Below the pieces are notes generated by a model that was not told the origin of the DNA, made no database searches, and saw only the letters and a list, made by a program, of their open reading frames with translations. This document shows positions 17,070 through 26,129 of a stretch of DNA of 44,825 nucleotides, one piece after another. Within the stretch, counting starts at the first letter, position 1. Every line of letters begins with the position of its first letter. Origin of the DNA: Nitrospinota bacterium (GTDB taxonomy: Bacteria > Nitrospinota > Nitrospinia > Nitrospinales > VA-1); contig DUZG01000010.1 in assembly GCA_013349585.1 (NCBI GenBank), positions 1 to 44,825 on the forward strand, given 5' to 3'. A program made the translations under genes and the position numbers.

Positions 17070-19721
17070 ATGATTCAACTAGACAAACAATACGAACCCG
17101 GTGAAGTTGAAAAACGCTGGGGACAATTTTGGCAGGAAAAGAATTTCTTCCACGCGGATGAAACCAAGGAGTCTCCTGCATATTCAATAGTCATCCCGCC
17201 GCCTAACATCACTGGCCGTCTGCATATCGGTCATGCCTTCAACAATACTCTGCAAGATATTATTGCCCGTTGGAAAAGAATGCAGGGCTACAATACCCTT
17301 TGGCAGCCAGGTATGGATCATGCGGGAATCGCCACTCAGAATGTAGTCGAAAAACAATTGCATGCAGAGGGAAGCAACCGGCAAGAATTAGGTCGGGAAG
17401 CTTTTGTTGAACGTGTCTGGAAATGGCGTAATGAATCGGGCGGAACCATCACCGGTCAATTGAAAAAGCTCGGCTGCTCCCTGGACTGGGAGCGCGAACG
17501 CTTTACCATGGATGAAGGGCTATCGAAAGCGGTCCGCGAAGTTTTTGTTACTCTTTATGAAGAAGGTCTCGTCTATAAGGGCGACTACATAATCAACTGG
17601 TGCCCGCGTTGCCAAACAGCACTTTCTGATCTTGAGGTTGAACATAAGGATGCCCAGGGGCATCTATATCATCTTAAATATCCTTTTAAAGATGGCGAAG
17701 GCTCTTTAATCATTGCGACGACACGACCGGAAACCATGCTGGGGGATACGGCAGTTGCTGTTAATCCAGATGATGAGCGTTACCAGAAGTACAAAGGTAA
17801 AAGCCTTGTCCTTCCTATGCTGAACCGTGAAATACCCTTAATCGAAGATAGATATGTCGACACTTCTTTTGGCACGGGTGCGCTAAAGGTAACCCCGGCA
17901 CATGACCCTAACGATTTTGAATTGGGACGACGGCACCAACTGGAAACTATAAATGTTATGAATCCAGATGGAACGATGAACTCCCTTGCCGGTTCTGAAT
18001 ATGAAGGACTAGACCGTTTCGAGTGTCGCAAGAAACTGGTTGAAGATTTAAAAGATTCGGGAGTGTTGGTTAAAGTCGAAGATTTAAGCCATTCAGTGGG
18101 TCATTGTTATCGTTGCCGGACAGTGGTGGAACCTTATTTGTCAAAGCAATGGTTTGTAAAAGCCAAGCCTCTTGCCGAGCCTGCGATGAAGGCGGTGCGA
18201 GACGGCACTATAAAAATTATTCCCAAGTTTTGGGAAAATACTTATTTCGAATGGATGGAAAATATCCGCGACTGGTGTATCTCGCGGCAGATATGGTGGG
18301 GACATCAGATTCCTGCGTGGAATTGTCAAAGCTGCGGTGAAGTGGTTGTCGCTAGGAAAACTCCAAAAACTTGTTCGGCTTGTTCTTCAGCAGATCTGGT
18401 TCAGGAAACGGATGTGCTGGATACCTGGTTCAGTTCTGCTCTATGGCCCTTTTCGACTTTAGGCTGGCCAGAGAAAACCCAAAGCCTCGAACGTTTTTAC
18501 CCTACATCCATGCTTTGCACCGGATTCGATATTCTTTTCTTCTGGGTTGCCCGCATGATTATGATGGGGCTCAAGTTTATGGGCGAGGTGCCTTTTCGCG
18601 ATGTTTATATTCATGCTCTGATCCGCGATGCGGAAGGGCAGAAAATGAGCAAGACCAAGGGCAATGTTATCGACCCTCTGGAAGTGATGGAACAGTATGG
18701 AACCGATGCCTTGCGTTTTACGTTGGCAGCTTTCGCAGCTCAGGGGAGAGACATCAAACTGGCGGAAGATCGCATTGAAGGTTACCGTAATTTTTGTAAT
18801 AAACTTTGGAATGCGTCGCGTTTTGTTTTTATGAACCTGGAAGACTATAAAGGTTCCTGCGCGCTGGATGAAAAAAATAATCTTTCGACAGCCGATCGTT
18901 GGATATTGAGTAGGCTGAATCGTGCGACGAAAGAAGTCAATGAAGCGTTGGAAGCTTTCAGGTTTAACGATGCAGCTTTGACTGTTTATAAATTTATCTG
19001 GAACGAATATTGCGACTGGTATATAGAACTTACAAAATCGAAATTGACCGATTCTGGACCCGAAAGAGTCGCAGCACAGAATGTGTTGATTCATGTTTTG
19101 AATTCGGCGCTGAAACTTTTACATCCCTTTATGCCATTTATCACCGAAGAAATTTGGCAGAAATTGCCACAGGACGAAGACAGTATTATGGTAAGCAAAT
19201 TTCCTGAGTTTCAGGAAGAACGAACGGATGCGGCGGTAGAAAAAGAAATGGACACGGTGATGGAAGTCATAACGGGTATCAGAAATATCCGTGGAGAGAT
19301 GAACCTGAATCCAGGATTGAAATTAAACGTCTTAGTCAAGACATCCAACCCCAAAACACAAAAAACATTGCAAGATCAGGCATCTTATATACGTAAATTG
19401 GCGCGTGTGGAGCAGTTGCAAACAGGCGCAGAAATCGAAAAACCCAAGGTCTCGGCATCGTCGGTTCTCGGAGAAATGGATCTCATCATCCCTCTCGAAG
19501 GCATGATGGATTTCCAGGAAGAACGCAACCGGATAGAAAAAGAGTTGAAAAAAATTCAAAAAGACCTCATATTTTTAAATAAGAAACTATCCAACCCGGA
19601 TTTCGTTGAGAAAGCACCTGCCGAAGTCATCGAAAAGGACGAACAAAGAAAGACATCTCTTTCTGAAAAGCAGGTAAAGCTTGAAATTCATTTAAAAACT
19701 ATAAAACAGGGCATAGATTAA
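17070..19721 (+). CDS. valS: Valine--tRNA ligase
   Basis: This 883-residue cytoplasmic class I aminoacyl-tRNA synthetase has the usual bacterial ValRS length. The catalytic 'PPPNITGRLHIGH' contains the HIGH motif at residues 52-55, and 'KMSKT' lies at 525-529. The CP1 editing domain contains 'TTRPETMLGDTAVAVNP'. Two CxxC pairs ('NCQSCGEVV' and 'TCSACSS') form the zinc knuckle seen in many ValRS proteins. The C-terminus ends in the coiled-coil tRNA-binding arm ('EERNRIEKELKKIQKDL'). The ATG at 17070 gives 'MIQLDKQYEPGEVEKRW', the expected N-terminus. It lacks an obvious Shine-Dalgarno. It is followed 45 bases later by pepF. Confidence 0.98.
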   Translation: MIQLDKQYEPGEVEKRWGQFWQEKNFFHADETKESPAYSIVIPPPNITGRLHIGHAFNNTLQDIIARWKRMQGYNTLWQPGMDHAGIATQNVVEKQLHAEGSNRQELGREAFVERVWKWRNESGGTITGQLKKLGCSLDWERERFTMDEGLSKAVREVFVTLYEEGLVYKGDYIINWCPRCQTALSDLEVEHKDAQGHLYHLKYPFKDGEGSLIIATTRPETMLGDTAVAVNPDDERYQKYKGKSLVLPMLNREIPLIEDRYVDTSFGTGALKVTPAHDPNDFELGRRHQLETINVMNPDGTMNSLAGSEYEGLDRFECRKKLVEDLKDSGVLVKVEDLSHSVGHCYRCRTVVEPYLSKQWFVKAKPLAEPAMKAVRDGTIKIIPKFWENTYFEWMENIRDWCISRQIWWGHQIPAWNCQSCGEVVVARKTPKTCSACSSADLVQETDVLDTWFSSALWPFSTLGWPEKTQSLERFYPTSMLCTGFDILFFWVARMIMMGLKFMGEVPFRDVYIHALIRDAEGQKMSKTKGNVIDPLEVMEQYGTDALRFTLAAFAAQGRDIKLAEDRIEGYRNFCNKLWNASRFVFMNLEDYKGSCALDEKNNLSTADRWILSRLNRATKEVNEALEAFRFNDAALTVYKFIWNEYCDWYIELTKSKLTDSGPERVAAQNVLIHVLNSALKLLHPFMPFITEEIWQKLPQDEDSIMVSKFPEFQEERTDAAVEKEMDTVMEVITGIRNIRGEMNLNPGLKLNVLVKTSNPKTQKTLQDQASYIRKLARVEQLQTGAEIEKPKVSASSVLGEMDLIIPLEGMMDFQEERNRIEKELKKIQKDLIFLNKKLSNPDFVEKAPAEVIEKDEQRKTSLSEKQVKLEIHLKTIKQGID

Positions 19722-19766
19722 CCACTGCTAAGGAAAACCTTTCTCCTTTCCCAAGTCTCTTTATTT

Positions 19767-21581
19767 ATGAATACTAGAACAGGAACTTTGACGCGCGATG
19801 AAATCTCTGAGCAATCCCAATGGGATTTATCAGGGCTTTATTCATCTGACGAAGAATGGAATAGCGAGCTCGAAATACTGGAGCGCGAGTTGCCCGGGTA
19901 TGCCAGTTTTCAGGGGACGCTTGCGCAATCTTCTACGACACTCAAAGCGTGTATCGAGTTCGACATGAACTTTTCGAGAAAGCTGGAAAAGCTTTATACC
20001 TTTGCGCACCTGAAAAACGATGAAGATAAGACCAATAGCTTTTATCAAGGAAACTTTGAAAAAGTGATGCGACTGCTTACTGAAGCAGGCAGTGCATCCA
20101 GCTTCATCCGTCCCGAGATCATGACAATTCCGCAAGATCAAATGGCGCAATTTTTGGAAGAGAAGGAAATTGAGTTTTACAAGTATCATCTTGAGCAGAT
20201 TTTGCGTTATCGCGATCATACACTTACAGACAAAGAAGAGAAGCTTCTTGCCGCATCAGGAGAAATGGGACGCGCATCACGGGATGCATTTGATATGCTG
20301 GATAATGCCGATCTCAAGTTAGGAGAAATAGAAGGTGAAGACGGCGAACCGCTTTCTTTAACGCATGGCAATTTCCAGAGCCTGATGCAGAGTTATGATC
20401 GGCGAGTTAGAAAAGACGCATTCCATACTTATTACAATGCTTATGAGTCGCACCGCTTTACTTACTCGACGTTACTTTCTGGAAGCGTGAAAAAAGATTT
20501 ATTTTATTCGCGGTCCAGAAATTACTCCGGCTACCGAGCCAAAGCATTATTTTCCGAAAATATTGCAGAAAGTGTGTATGACAATTTGATTGAATCAGTT
20601 CACCAGAACTTAAAACCTCTGTATAAATACTTTGATTTAAGAAAACGGTTACTGGGTGTTGATGAACTGCATGCGTATGATTGCGGTGTGCCGCTAGTAA
20701 AAAATATTAAATGGCGTATGCCGTATGAAGAAGCCGTGGAGAAAATTAAAATCTCATTGCAACCCTTGGGCACGGAGTATGTTGAACGGCTCGAGCAGGG
20801 GCTTCTTAAAGACCGGTGGACGGATCGTTATGAGAATAAGGGTAAACGAAGCGGTGCCTATTCTTCAGGGTGTTACGATTCGAACCCTTTTATCCTTATG
20901 AATTATCAGGAAGATAATATAAATAGTGTTTATACTCTGGCGCACGAAGCGGGGCATTCCATGCACTCTCTTTTTTCCAGAGAAACCCAGCCTTATTTAT
21001 ATGCGGATTACACTATTTTTGTTGCGGAAGTGGCTTCGACCTTTAATGAGTCATTGCTGACAAAGTATTTTCTGTCGCAGGATATTGATCAGGAAATGCG
21101 TATTTATTTGCTTTGTCGTGAAATTGATAATTTTCGTGGTACGCTATACAGACAAACTATGTTTGCTGAATTTGAGCACAGAGTTTATGAGGCTGCAGAA
21201 AATAACCAGCCGCTCACCATTGAAACTTTTCAAGAAATTTATAAAAGTTTACTGGAGCTCTATTTTGGTCCAGGTCTGGTGTTAGATGACTGTCTTTCTC
21301 TAGAATGCTTTCGGATTCCGCATTTCTATTTCAGTTTTTATGTGTATAAATATGCGACGGGAATCTCTGCTGCTTATGCTTTGGCAGATCGAGTACTTTC
21401 TGGGGGTAATGAAGAGCTTAATGATTACCTCAACTTTCTCAAATCGGGCGGTTCCAAATATCCCATTGATTTGTTAAAAATGGCAGGCGTTGATATGAAT
21501 TCGCCGGAACCGGTGCGCACAGCCCTAACAAAATTTTCCGCTCTGGTTGATGAGCTTGAAAGTTTGACTATAAAGAATTAA
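19767..21581 (+). CDS. pepF: Oligoendopeptidase F (M3 family zinc metallopeptidase)
   Basis: This 604-residue cytoplasmic peptidase matches the size of PepF/M3B enzymes. The zinc-binding motif HEAGH is at residues 393-397 within 'TLAHEAGHSMHSLF'. The downstream third ligand falls in 'EVASTFNESLLTKYFL'. The N-terminal helical lid domain begins 'WDLSGLYSSDEEWNSEL', the usual start of this family. The C-terminal 'PHFYFSFYVYKYATGISAAY' contributes substrate-binding tyrosines. It degrades peptides of roughly 7-17 residues in known members. It lies 45 bases downstream of valS in the same direction. The leader is pyrimidine-rich with no Shine-Dalgarno, so the start is chosen by homology. Confidence 0.96.
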   Translation: MNTRTGTLTRDEISEQSQWDLSGLYSSDEEWNSELEILERELPGYASFQGTLAQSSTTLKACIEFDMNFSRKLEKLYTFAHLKNDEDKTNSFYQGNFEKVMRLLTEAGSASSFIRPEIMTIPQDQMAQFLEEKEIEFYKYHLEQILRYRDHTLTDKEEKLLAASGEMGRASRDAFDMLDNADLKLGEIEGEDGEPLSLTHGNFQSLMQSYDRRVRKDAFHTYYNAYESHRFTYSTLLSGSVKKDLFYSRSRNYSGYRAKALFSENIAESVYDNLIESVHQNLKPLYKYFDLRKRLLGVDELHAYDCGVPLVKNIKWRMPYEEAVEKIKISLQPLGTEYVERLEQGLLKDRWTDRYENKGKRSGAYSSGCYDSNPFILMNYQEDNINSVYTLAHEAGHSMHSLFSRETQPYLYADYTIFVAEVASTFNESLLTKYFLSQDIDQEMRIYLLCREIDNFRGTLYRQTMFAEFEHRVYEAAENNQPLTIETFQEIYKSLLELYFGPGLVLDDCLSLECFRIPHFYFSFYVYKYATGISAAYALADRVLSGGNEELNDYLNFLKSGGSKYPIDLLKMAGVDMNSPEPVRTALTKFSALVDELESLTIKN

Positions 21582-21654
21582 CCCTTATCATTAAAATTTT
21601 AAAAATGCAGAGTAATTCGAATTTATCTCCAACCTTTTATAAAGGAAAACCGTT

Positions 21655-22455
21655 TTGAGAAAAACAGGACAGTTTCAGAAAGACGGCGGTAACAAACAAC
21701 GGAATCCCAATAACCGTCAGGGGAATTCTTCCTCAGATCAATCCAATCAGAACTCAAACTCCAGAAGTTCTGGCTCAAGGCAACCCAATCAAAACTCCAA
21801 TTCGAGTTCCAGGAATTCTGGTGCTGGAAAAAAGGGAATTCATCCTTGGGTATCTTCCGGTCCATCTTCGTCACAAGCGTTGACATCGCATATTTCGATG
21901 ATCAGTAATAAAAGCTCGTCGGAGGGTACCGGTAATAACCGTAATAAACCGCAGGGTCAGAAAAGAAGGAATCCTTCTCACCAACAAAGAGATAATGCGA
22001 ATAACGGAAGACCACGTAATCAGCATGACAAGGCGAAACGGAATAATAATACTTCTTCCGCTGCAAATGCTCCTCAGGCACATTCAGGTTCAGGACAAAA
22101 GCTAACAGGAAACTTGGATGCTTTCAGTTTGTTTTGTGCCTACCACTTGGGAATTGGGCCAAATAAAGAATATAAACTGTTAAATATTAATGAGGTGGCC
22201 AGACGGTTTGGGCAAGATCAAGGGGTTGTTAAGCAAGCCTTGAAGGAAAGCAATATGGATTCTGCAGCTCTGCTCGATAAAGATTTCGATATGGCTCTGG
22301 CACAATTGGATATACAAGTCGCTCCAGACGGTATCGATAAAATGGAACTCGCAAAGTCCATTTATGAAGATTTTTTGGAAGCACCCAATGTAAAAAGGGA
22401 TTGGGGTAAAATTATCGAAGAAGATCGCAAGGAAAATAGAAAAATATTTGGCTGA
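21655..22455 (+). CDS. Asn/Ser-rich protein with compact C-terminal domain, unknown function
   Basis: This 266-residue protein starts with TTG, placed 8 bases after AAAGGA, which decides the start. Residues 1-150 are low-complexity, dominated by Asn, Ser, Gln, Gly and basic residues, so the region is probably disordered. From about residue 155 a folded domain begins: 'LDAFSLFCAYHLGIGPNKEY', then a helix-turn-helix-like segment 'NINEVARRFGQDQGVVKQAL', then 'DFDMALAQLDIQVAPDGIDK' and a charged tail. The domain looks conserved rather than random, and I suspect relatives in deltaproteobacteria, but I cannot name a family. The basic tail plus an HTH-like core suggests nucleic-acid binding, as inference only. 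It is convergent with dacB, 6 bases apart. Confidence 0.7.
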   Translation: MRKTGQFQKDGGNKQRNPNNRQGNSSSDQSNQNSNSRSSGSRQPNQNSNSSSRNSGAGKKGIHPWVSSGPSSSQALTSHISMISNKSSSEGTGNNRNKPQGQKRRNPSHQQRDNANNGRPRNQHDKAKRNNNTSSAANAPQAHSGSGQKLTGNLDAFSLFCAYHLGIGPNKEYKLLNINEVARRFGQDQGVVKQALKESNMDSAALLDKDFDMALAQLDIQVAPDGIDKMELAKSIYEDFLEAPNVKRDWGKIIEEDRKENRKIFG

Positions 22456-22461
22456 ATAAGA

Positions 22462-23982
22462 CTAGGGTGCTGAAGAGCGTTTCTCCTTGTCGTCTGTCAG
22501 TACGCTTCCAGCGGGGATCCTCTGGAAGTTCAGACCTTTTTGGATGATCTGGTCCTGAATTTTTTTCGCCCTTCTATTGGAACATTTCAAATCGTTCATT
22601 AAAATTGAAAAGGCAAATAACTCCCCCTCTTTGGATTGAAAAAATCCTGATAATGCGCTGACAAAATTCAAAGTTCCTGTTTTCACCCTTGCCTTGTTTG
22701 AGCTTGCAACTTTTCTCATTCTATTTTTTACGTTTCCATCGACCCCCATGATTCCCAACGCCGTGACAAACTCGGGATAAACGCTCAGGTCATCTTTTAC
22801 GTCCCGCAGAATATCTACTATGATTTTAGGGGATAAACGATTCTGTCGCGACAAGCCAGACCCATCATGGATGCTGTACTGACCTAGTTCATAACCCAGT
22901 TTCTTCAAATATTTTTCAAAAACGCGCAACCCTTTTTGCGTCGAACCTGGCACACCAAGATGCTCGCCTCCAATTGTTTTTAAAATTTGTTCGGCGACAA
23001 AATTATTGCTGAATTTATTAAGACCCCGTAAGGCCAGCGCTAAAGGCTCACCTTCATGCATATAGAGTTCCACTGCGCCATCTGAAACCTTCCCTTGCTG
23101 CAATTGTCCGCCAAACGTTATTTCCGAAAGCTCAATATATGATTTAAAAACATTCAACGCGTACTGGGTGGGGTTTGTGATATTTAAAAAATATTGTGCA
23201 CGGGGTTGTCCTATATTGATCCCCCCTGAAACAGTGATCAGATCGTGGTCTCCCTTGTCTACTCGATTTACAATCAACCGACGACGTTTTCCCGGCCTCA
23301 AGGTCTGTGCACTATTTTCAAGTTTGATGTATCCGTTTTCAGGTTCGATTACAATTCCAGCTTGGTCGCCGACTTCCCCCCCAGGGCTAACATAAACTTT
23401 TACCGTATTAAAATTAAATGATAATGCTCCCAGAGGGGCTTCATAGGCTTGCGCACCCGGATTTTTAATCCAAGTTTTGATTCGCTTTTGGTCGTCGAAG
23501 AAAGAATCATCGGCAATGATATTTCCCTCTATTCTTTTTATGGGAAGGTTTCTTAATTCATTTACCATTAACCATAATTGTTCGGTAACCAATTTGGGGT
23601 CGCCAGACCCCTTTATGTAAAGGTTGCCTTTGAGCGTTTCATTTTCCAGTATGCCATCGGTGTAGAATCGTGTGGCAAATCGATAATTAGAGCCAAGATA
23701 TTTTAATGCTACTGCTGTGGTGAGAATTTTTGCATTGGAAGCAGGGATAAACAGCCGTTTACTGCGGATTTCATACAACGTTTCCCCGCGGTCCAGAGAA
23801 TAAATATTTACACCATAATTATTTTTTCTAAGGCAGGTATTGGCAAGAATGCTGCTTACCGATTTACGGAACTTGTCTACGCCTTCTTCATTAACCAGAG
23901 CAAAGGAAAAAGTTGGAAGCAAAACGAAGGAAATAACGAGAACGAAAGCTATGGAACGGCTAGTAGAATTATTTTTAGTCAT
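22462..23982 (-). CDS. dacB: D-alanyl-D-alanine carboxypeptidase/endopeptidase (PBP4, S13 family)
   Basis: This 506-residue periplasmic protein has an N-terminal signal peptide ('IAFVLVISFVLLPTFSFA'). All three penicillin-binding motifs are present: SxxK as S82-N-A-K85, SxN as 'KFSNNFVAEQ', and KTG in 'RVKTGTLNFVSALSG'. The large insert between SxxK and SxN ('NIIADDSFFDDQKRI') is characteristic of the PBP4/DacB class. It trims pentapeptide stems and cleaves cross-links in peptidoglycan. It is divergent from the membrane-protein gene at 24090. There is no Shine-Dalgarno, and a promoter-like -10 sits 8 bases before the ATG. Confidence 0.95.
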   Translation of the reverse strand: MTKNNSTSRSIAFVLVISFVLLPTFSFALVNEEGVDKFRKSVSSILANTCLRKNNYGVNIYSLDRGETLYEIRSKRLFIPASNAKILTTAVALKYLGSNYRFATRFYTDGILENETLKGNLYIKGSGDPKLVTEQLWLMVNELRNLPIKRIEGNIIADDSFFDDQKRIKTWIKNPGAQAYEAPLGALSFNFNTVKVYVSPGGEVGDQAGIVIEPENGYIKLENSAQTLRPGKRRRLIVNRVDKGDHDLITVSGGINIGQPRAQYFLNITNPTQYALNVFKSYIELSEITFGGQLQQGKVSDGAVELYMHEGEPLALALRGLNKFSNNFVAEQILKTIGGEHLGVPGSTQKGLRVFEKYLKKLGYELGQYSIHDGSGLSRQNRLSPKIIVDILRDVKDDLSVYPEFVTALGIMGVDGNVKNRMRKVASSNKARVKTGTLNFVSALSGFFQSKEGELFAFSILMNDLKCSNRRAKKIQDQIIQKGLNFQRIPAGSVLTDDKEKRSSAP

Positions 23983-23990
23983 TACTGAAA

Positions 23991-24019
23991 ATTTTACTCT
24001 GTAAAAATTAATTTTACAA
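23991..24019 (-). promoter_or_regulatory. Candidate dacB promoter (near-leaderless)
   Basis: On the minus strand TTGTAA (24014-24019), a 17-base spacer and TAAAAT (23991-23996) lie 8 bases before the dacB ATG. An overlapping TTGTCA/TACAGA pair, also with a 17-base spacer, lies slightly upstream. No ribosome-binding site separates either from the start codon. Confidence 0.35.
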
Positions 24020-24089
24020 TTGACAATTGTCGCTGGATTAGGGACTCTAGGTTTTGTTTCGATGTTGCCTTTAATTAAGGAAAATTGCG

Positions 24090-24614
24090 ATGATTAATTT
24101 TGCTCACATCAAATACGGTATTTTATTGGCTATTATTGCAATTCTTTATGGTGGTTTGATGGGTTTGTCTTTTGGTTGTTGTGAAGAAGACATAAAGCGA
24201 ACCTTGAATAGTATTGCGCAGGAAGCCATGGCTGGCAAGTATGAAGGAGATCAGGAAAAAGCGGATAAGGTGGTAAAAAAATCATGGGTCTATATGAAAC
24301 GAGCCCATTTGCATTCGCAGACTATGGGGGTTATTAGCATCGCGTTTTCATTTCTGGTAGCTTGGCTGGCATACCCGGTTAAGGCTCAGCTTGCTATTTC
24401 TCTGCTCAGTGGATTAGGTGCCCTAGGATATGGCTTTTTTTGGATGCTCTCCGGATATCTGGCTCCTGGGATGGGATCGACTGGCGCGGCTAAAGAATCG
24501 GTAGGTCTTATTGCTCAGGCTTCGGGCGGCGCATTCTTTGTTTCTGGATTATTATTATTCAGCATTCTGGTATATAGAATATTTGTGACTAAAAACTTAA
24601 CTGAAAGTAACTAA
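24090..24614 (+). CDS. Four-helix integral membrane protein, hypothetical
   Basis: This 174-residue protein is preceded by AAGGA at good spacing. Hydrophobic helices lie near residues 8-28, 75-95, 98-120 and 145-168. A polar loop of about 45 residues ('EEDIKRTLNSIAQEAMAG' onward) follows helix 1. A 'FGCCEED' cysteine pair sits at the end of the first helix. The Gly-rich segment 'SGYLAPGMGSTGAAKES' lies between helices 3 and 4. I do not recognise the family. It ends 6 bases before the adenosine-kinase-like gene, so the two are probably co-transcribed. Confidence 0.75.
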   Translation: MINFAHIKYGILLAIIAILYGGLMGLSFGCCEEDIKRTLNSIAQEAMAGKYEGDQEKADKVVKKSWVYMKRAHLHSQTMGVISIAFSFLVAWLAYPVKAQLAISLLSGLGALGYGFFWMLSGYLAPGMGSTGAAKESVGLIAQASGGAFFVSGLLLFSILVYRIFVTKNLTESN

Positions 24615-24620
24615 AATTTT

Positions 24621-25622
24621 ATGAATTACGATCTGATAGGAGTAGGCAACGCACTTGTAGACATTGAAGTTCAGGTGGATGATACTTTTATTGAAAAGGC
24701 CTCAGTGACCAAGGGAGGAATGACATTATCTTCGATTGAAGACCAGGATAAAATTCTCGAATCTTTGCAATCAAACCCAAAGAAAATTTCTTCTGGAGGG
24801 TCAGCCGCAAATACGATACATGGCGCCAGTGTGCTCGGCGCAAAATCATATTACCTTGGACGCGTTGCCAATGATTCCCACGGTAAGCATTACACAGAGG
24901 ACATGCGAAAATGCGGAGTCGGGTTCAGCGGACCAGGTTCTGATGAACAGGGAACAGGGACCTGCGTGGTTCTTATCACCCCGGATACAGAAAGAACCAT
25001 GCTGACACATCTGGGTGTTTCTTCCTCACTCCATCCAGAAAATGTAGATGGAACTATTGTGAAGAATTCGCGCGGTGTTTATATTGAAGGCTATTTATGG
25101 ACAGGAGATGGAACCCGGGAAGCCGGGCAGCATATGGCAGGAATCGCAAAGAAAGAAGGAATACCCGTCTCTTTTACTTTGAGTGATGCTTTTGTTGTCA
25201 ATTCGTTTAAGGAAAGTTTGACCGAGTTTATAAATTCTTACGTGGATATTCTTTTTTGTAATGAAGTGGAAGCTAAAGCAATGACAGGGGAGTCAAGTTC
25301 CTTGGCAGCATTCAAAAAACTACAAGCGATGGTCGATACCGTATTTTTAACCTTGGGTTCTAAGGGCTCTCTTGTGGGGAAAAGTGGTCAAGAACCTGTG
25401 GAAGTAAAAACCTTTCCGGTCAAAGCGGTTGATACAACAGGAGCCGGAGACCTTTTTGCTGCCGGTGCTCTTTACGGCATATTGGAAAATCATTCTCTAG
25501 AGGAATCGGCGATCATTGGTTCTTATTGTGCGGCGCAGGTCGTGTCTCATATGGGCGCGCGGCTTCCACTGGGCTCTCTGACCGATGATACGACAATTAT
25601 CTCGGCATATAAAAAAATTTAA
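24621..25622 (+). CDS. PfkB-family sugar kinase, adenosine kinase-like
   Basis: This 333-residue ribokinase-fold enzyme starts 'MNYDLIGVGNALVDIEVQVD'. The N-terminal di-glycine motif is in 'SSGGSAANTIHGASVLGAK', and the second conserved stretch is 'YLGRVANDSHGKHYTEDM'. The C-terminal PfkB signature 'DTTGAGD' (271-277) supplies the catalytic aspartate and the anion hole. Overall the sequence follows the bacterial adenosine-kinase-like group rather than fructokinase or ribokinase, but substrate specificity is not proven. No Shine-Dalgarno is seen, so translation may be coupled to the upstream membrane-protein gene 6 bases away. A lipoprotein gene follows after 17 bases. Confidence 0.88.
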   Translation: MNYDLIGVGNALVDIEVQVDDTFIEKASVTKGGMTLSSIEDQDKILESLQSNPKKISSGGSAANTIHGASVLGAKSYYLGRVANDSHGKHYTEDMRKCGVGFSGPGSDEQGTGTCVVLITPDTERTMLTHLGVSSSLHPENVDGTIVKNSRGVYIEGYLWTGDGTREAGQHMAGIAKKEGIPVSFTLSDAFVVNSFKESLTEFINSYVDILFCNEVEAKAMTGESSSLAAFKKLQAMVDTVFLTLGSKGSLVGKSGQEPVEVKTFPVKAVDTTGAGDLFAAGALYGILENHSLEESAIIGSYCAAQVVSHMGARLPLGSLTDDTTIISAYKKI

Positions 25623-25639
25623 TCCAACGGAGGAGGATT

Positions 25640-25939
25640 ATGAAAAGTTATTTCCTATTAGCTGTTTTATTATTCCCGTTGTGGCTGGGGTGCGCTTCAG
25701 TGGGAAAAGATTTTGACAGTGGAAAAGTCAAGGACATCAAAAACGATGTTACAACGCAGTTGGAAATCATCGACTGGTTTGGTGTGCCTTACAAAGAAGG
25801 GAATGAAAATGGGTACCCCATGTGGACTTATCAAATAGACAAATGGAAGGTTGTAGGTGAAGTCGAATCGAAAAACCTTGTCATTCTGTTCGATGATAAA
25901 AATAATGTCAAAGCCTACCGCTACGAATCCAGCTACTAG
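25640..25939 (+). CDS. Small lipoprotein with BamE/SmpA-like fold (putative)
   Basis: This 99-residue protein is preceded by a very strong ribosome-binding site (GGAGGAGG). A lipoprotein signal peptide, 'FLLAVLLFPLWLGCAS', places the acylated cysteine at residue 18. The mature part has 'VTTQLEIIDWFGVPYKEGNE' followed by beta-strand-like 'YPMWTYQIDKWKV' and 'NLVILFDDKNNVKAYRYESS'. This resembles the 'x-G-x-P ... Y ... L-x-F-D-x-x-x-x-V' pattern of SmpA/OmlA (BamE) domains. It could be an outer-membrane assembly accessory or an unrelated small lipoprotein. The identification is by pattern only. Confidence 0.72.
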   Translation: MKSYFLLAVLLFPLWLGCASVGKDFDSGKVKDIKNDVTTQLEIIDWFGVPYKEGNENGYPMWTYQIDKWKVVGEVESKNLVILFDDKNNVKAYRYESSY

Positions 25940-25971
25940 CTACTAGGCGTGGGGCCAGCAGGTCATTTCTT

Positions 25972-26001
25972 GTAAAGCTAAAAGTGGTTGTTTAGCTTTT
26001 T
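25972..26001 (+). terminator. Rho-independent terminator-like hairpin after the lipoprotein gene
   Basis: AAAGCTAAA (25974-25982) pairs with TTTAGCTTT (25991-25999) around an 8-base loop, and the 3' arm runs into TTTTTAC. It lies 33 bases after the lipoprotein stop, in the right place to end the operon that starts at 24090. Confidence 0.55.
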
Positions 26002-26039
26002 ACTAGAGGTTCTTTTGCTCTTGAAAATGCGGCTCTGCC

Positions 26040-26082
26040 CGTCATCGCGAGCGACTAGAAGGAGCGCGGCGATCCAGACTAT
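26040..26082. repeat. Dispersed palindromic repeat, partial copy
   Basis: CGTCATCGCGAGCGACTAG, then GAGCGCGGCGATCCAGAC, matches the left end and core of the element at 475-555. The right inverted terminus is missing: the sequence degenerates after CCAGACTATTATTACC. It sits between a terminator-like hairpin and the phosphatase gene. Confidence 0.65.
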
Positions 26083-26129
26083 TATTACCCTTTGCTCTTC
26101 CCTGTTTTTCTGTAATAAATATATCAAAT

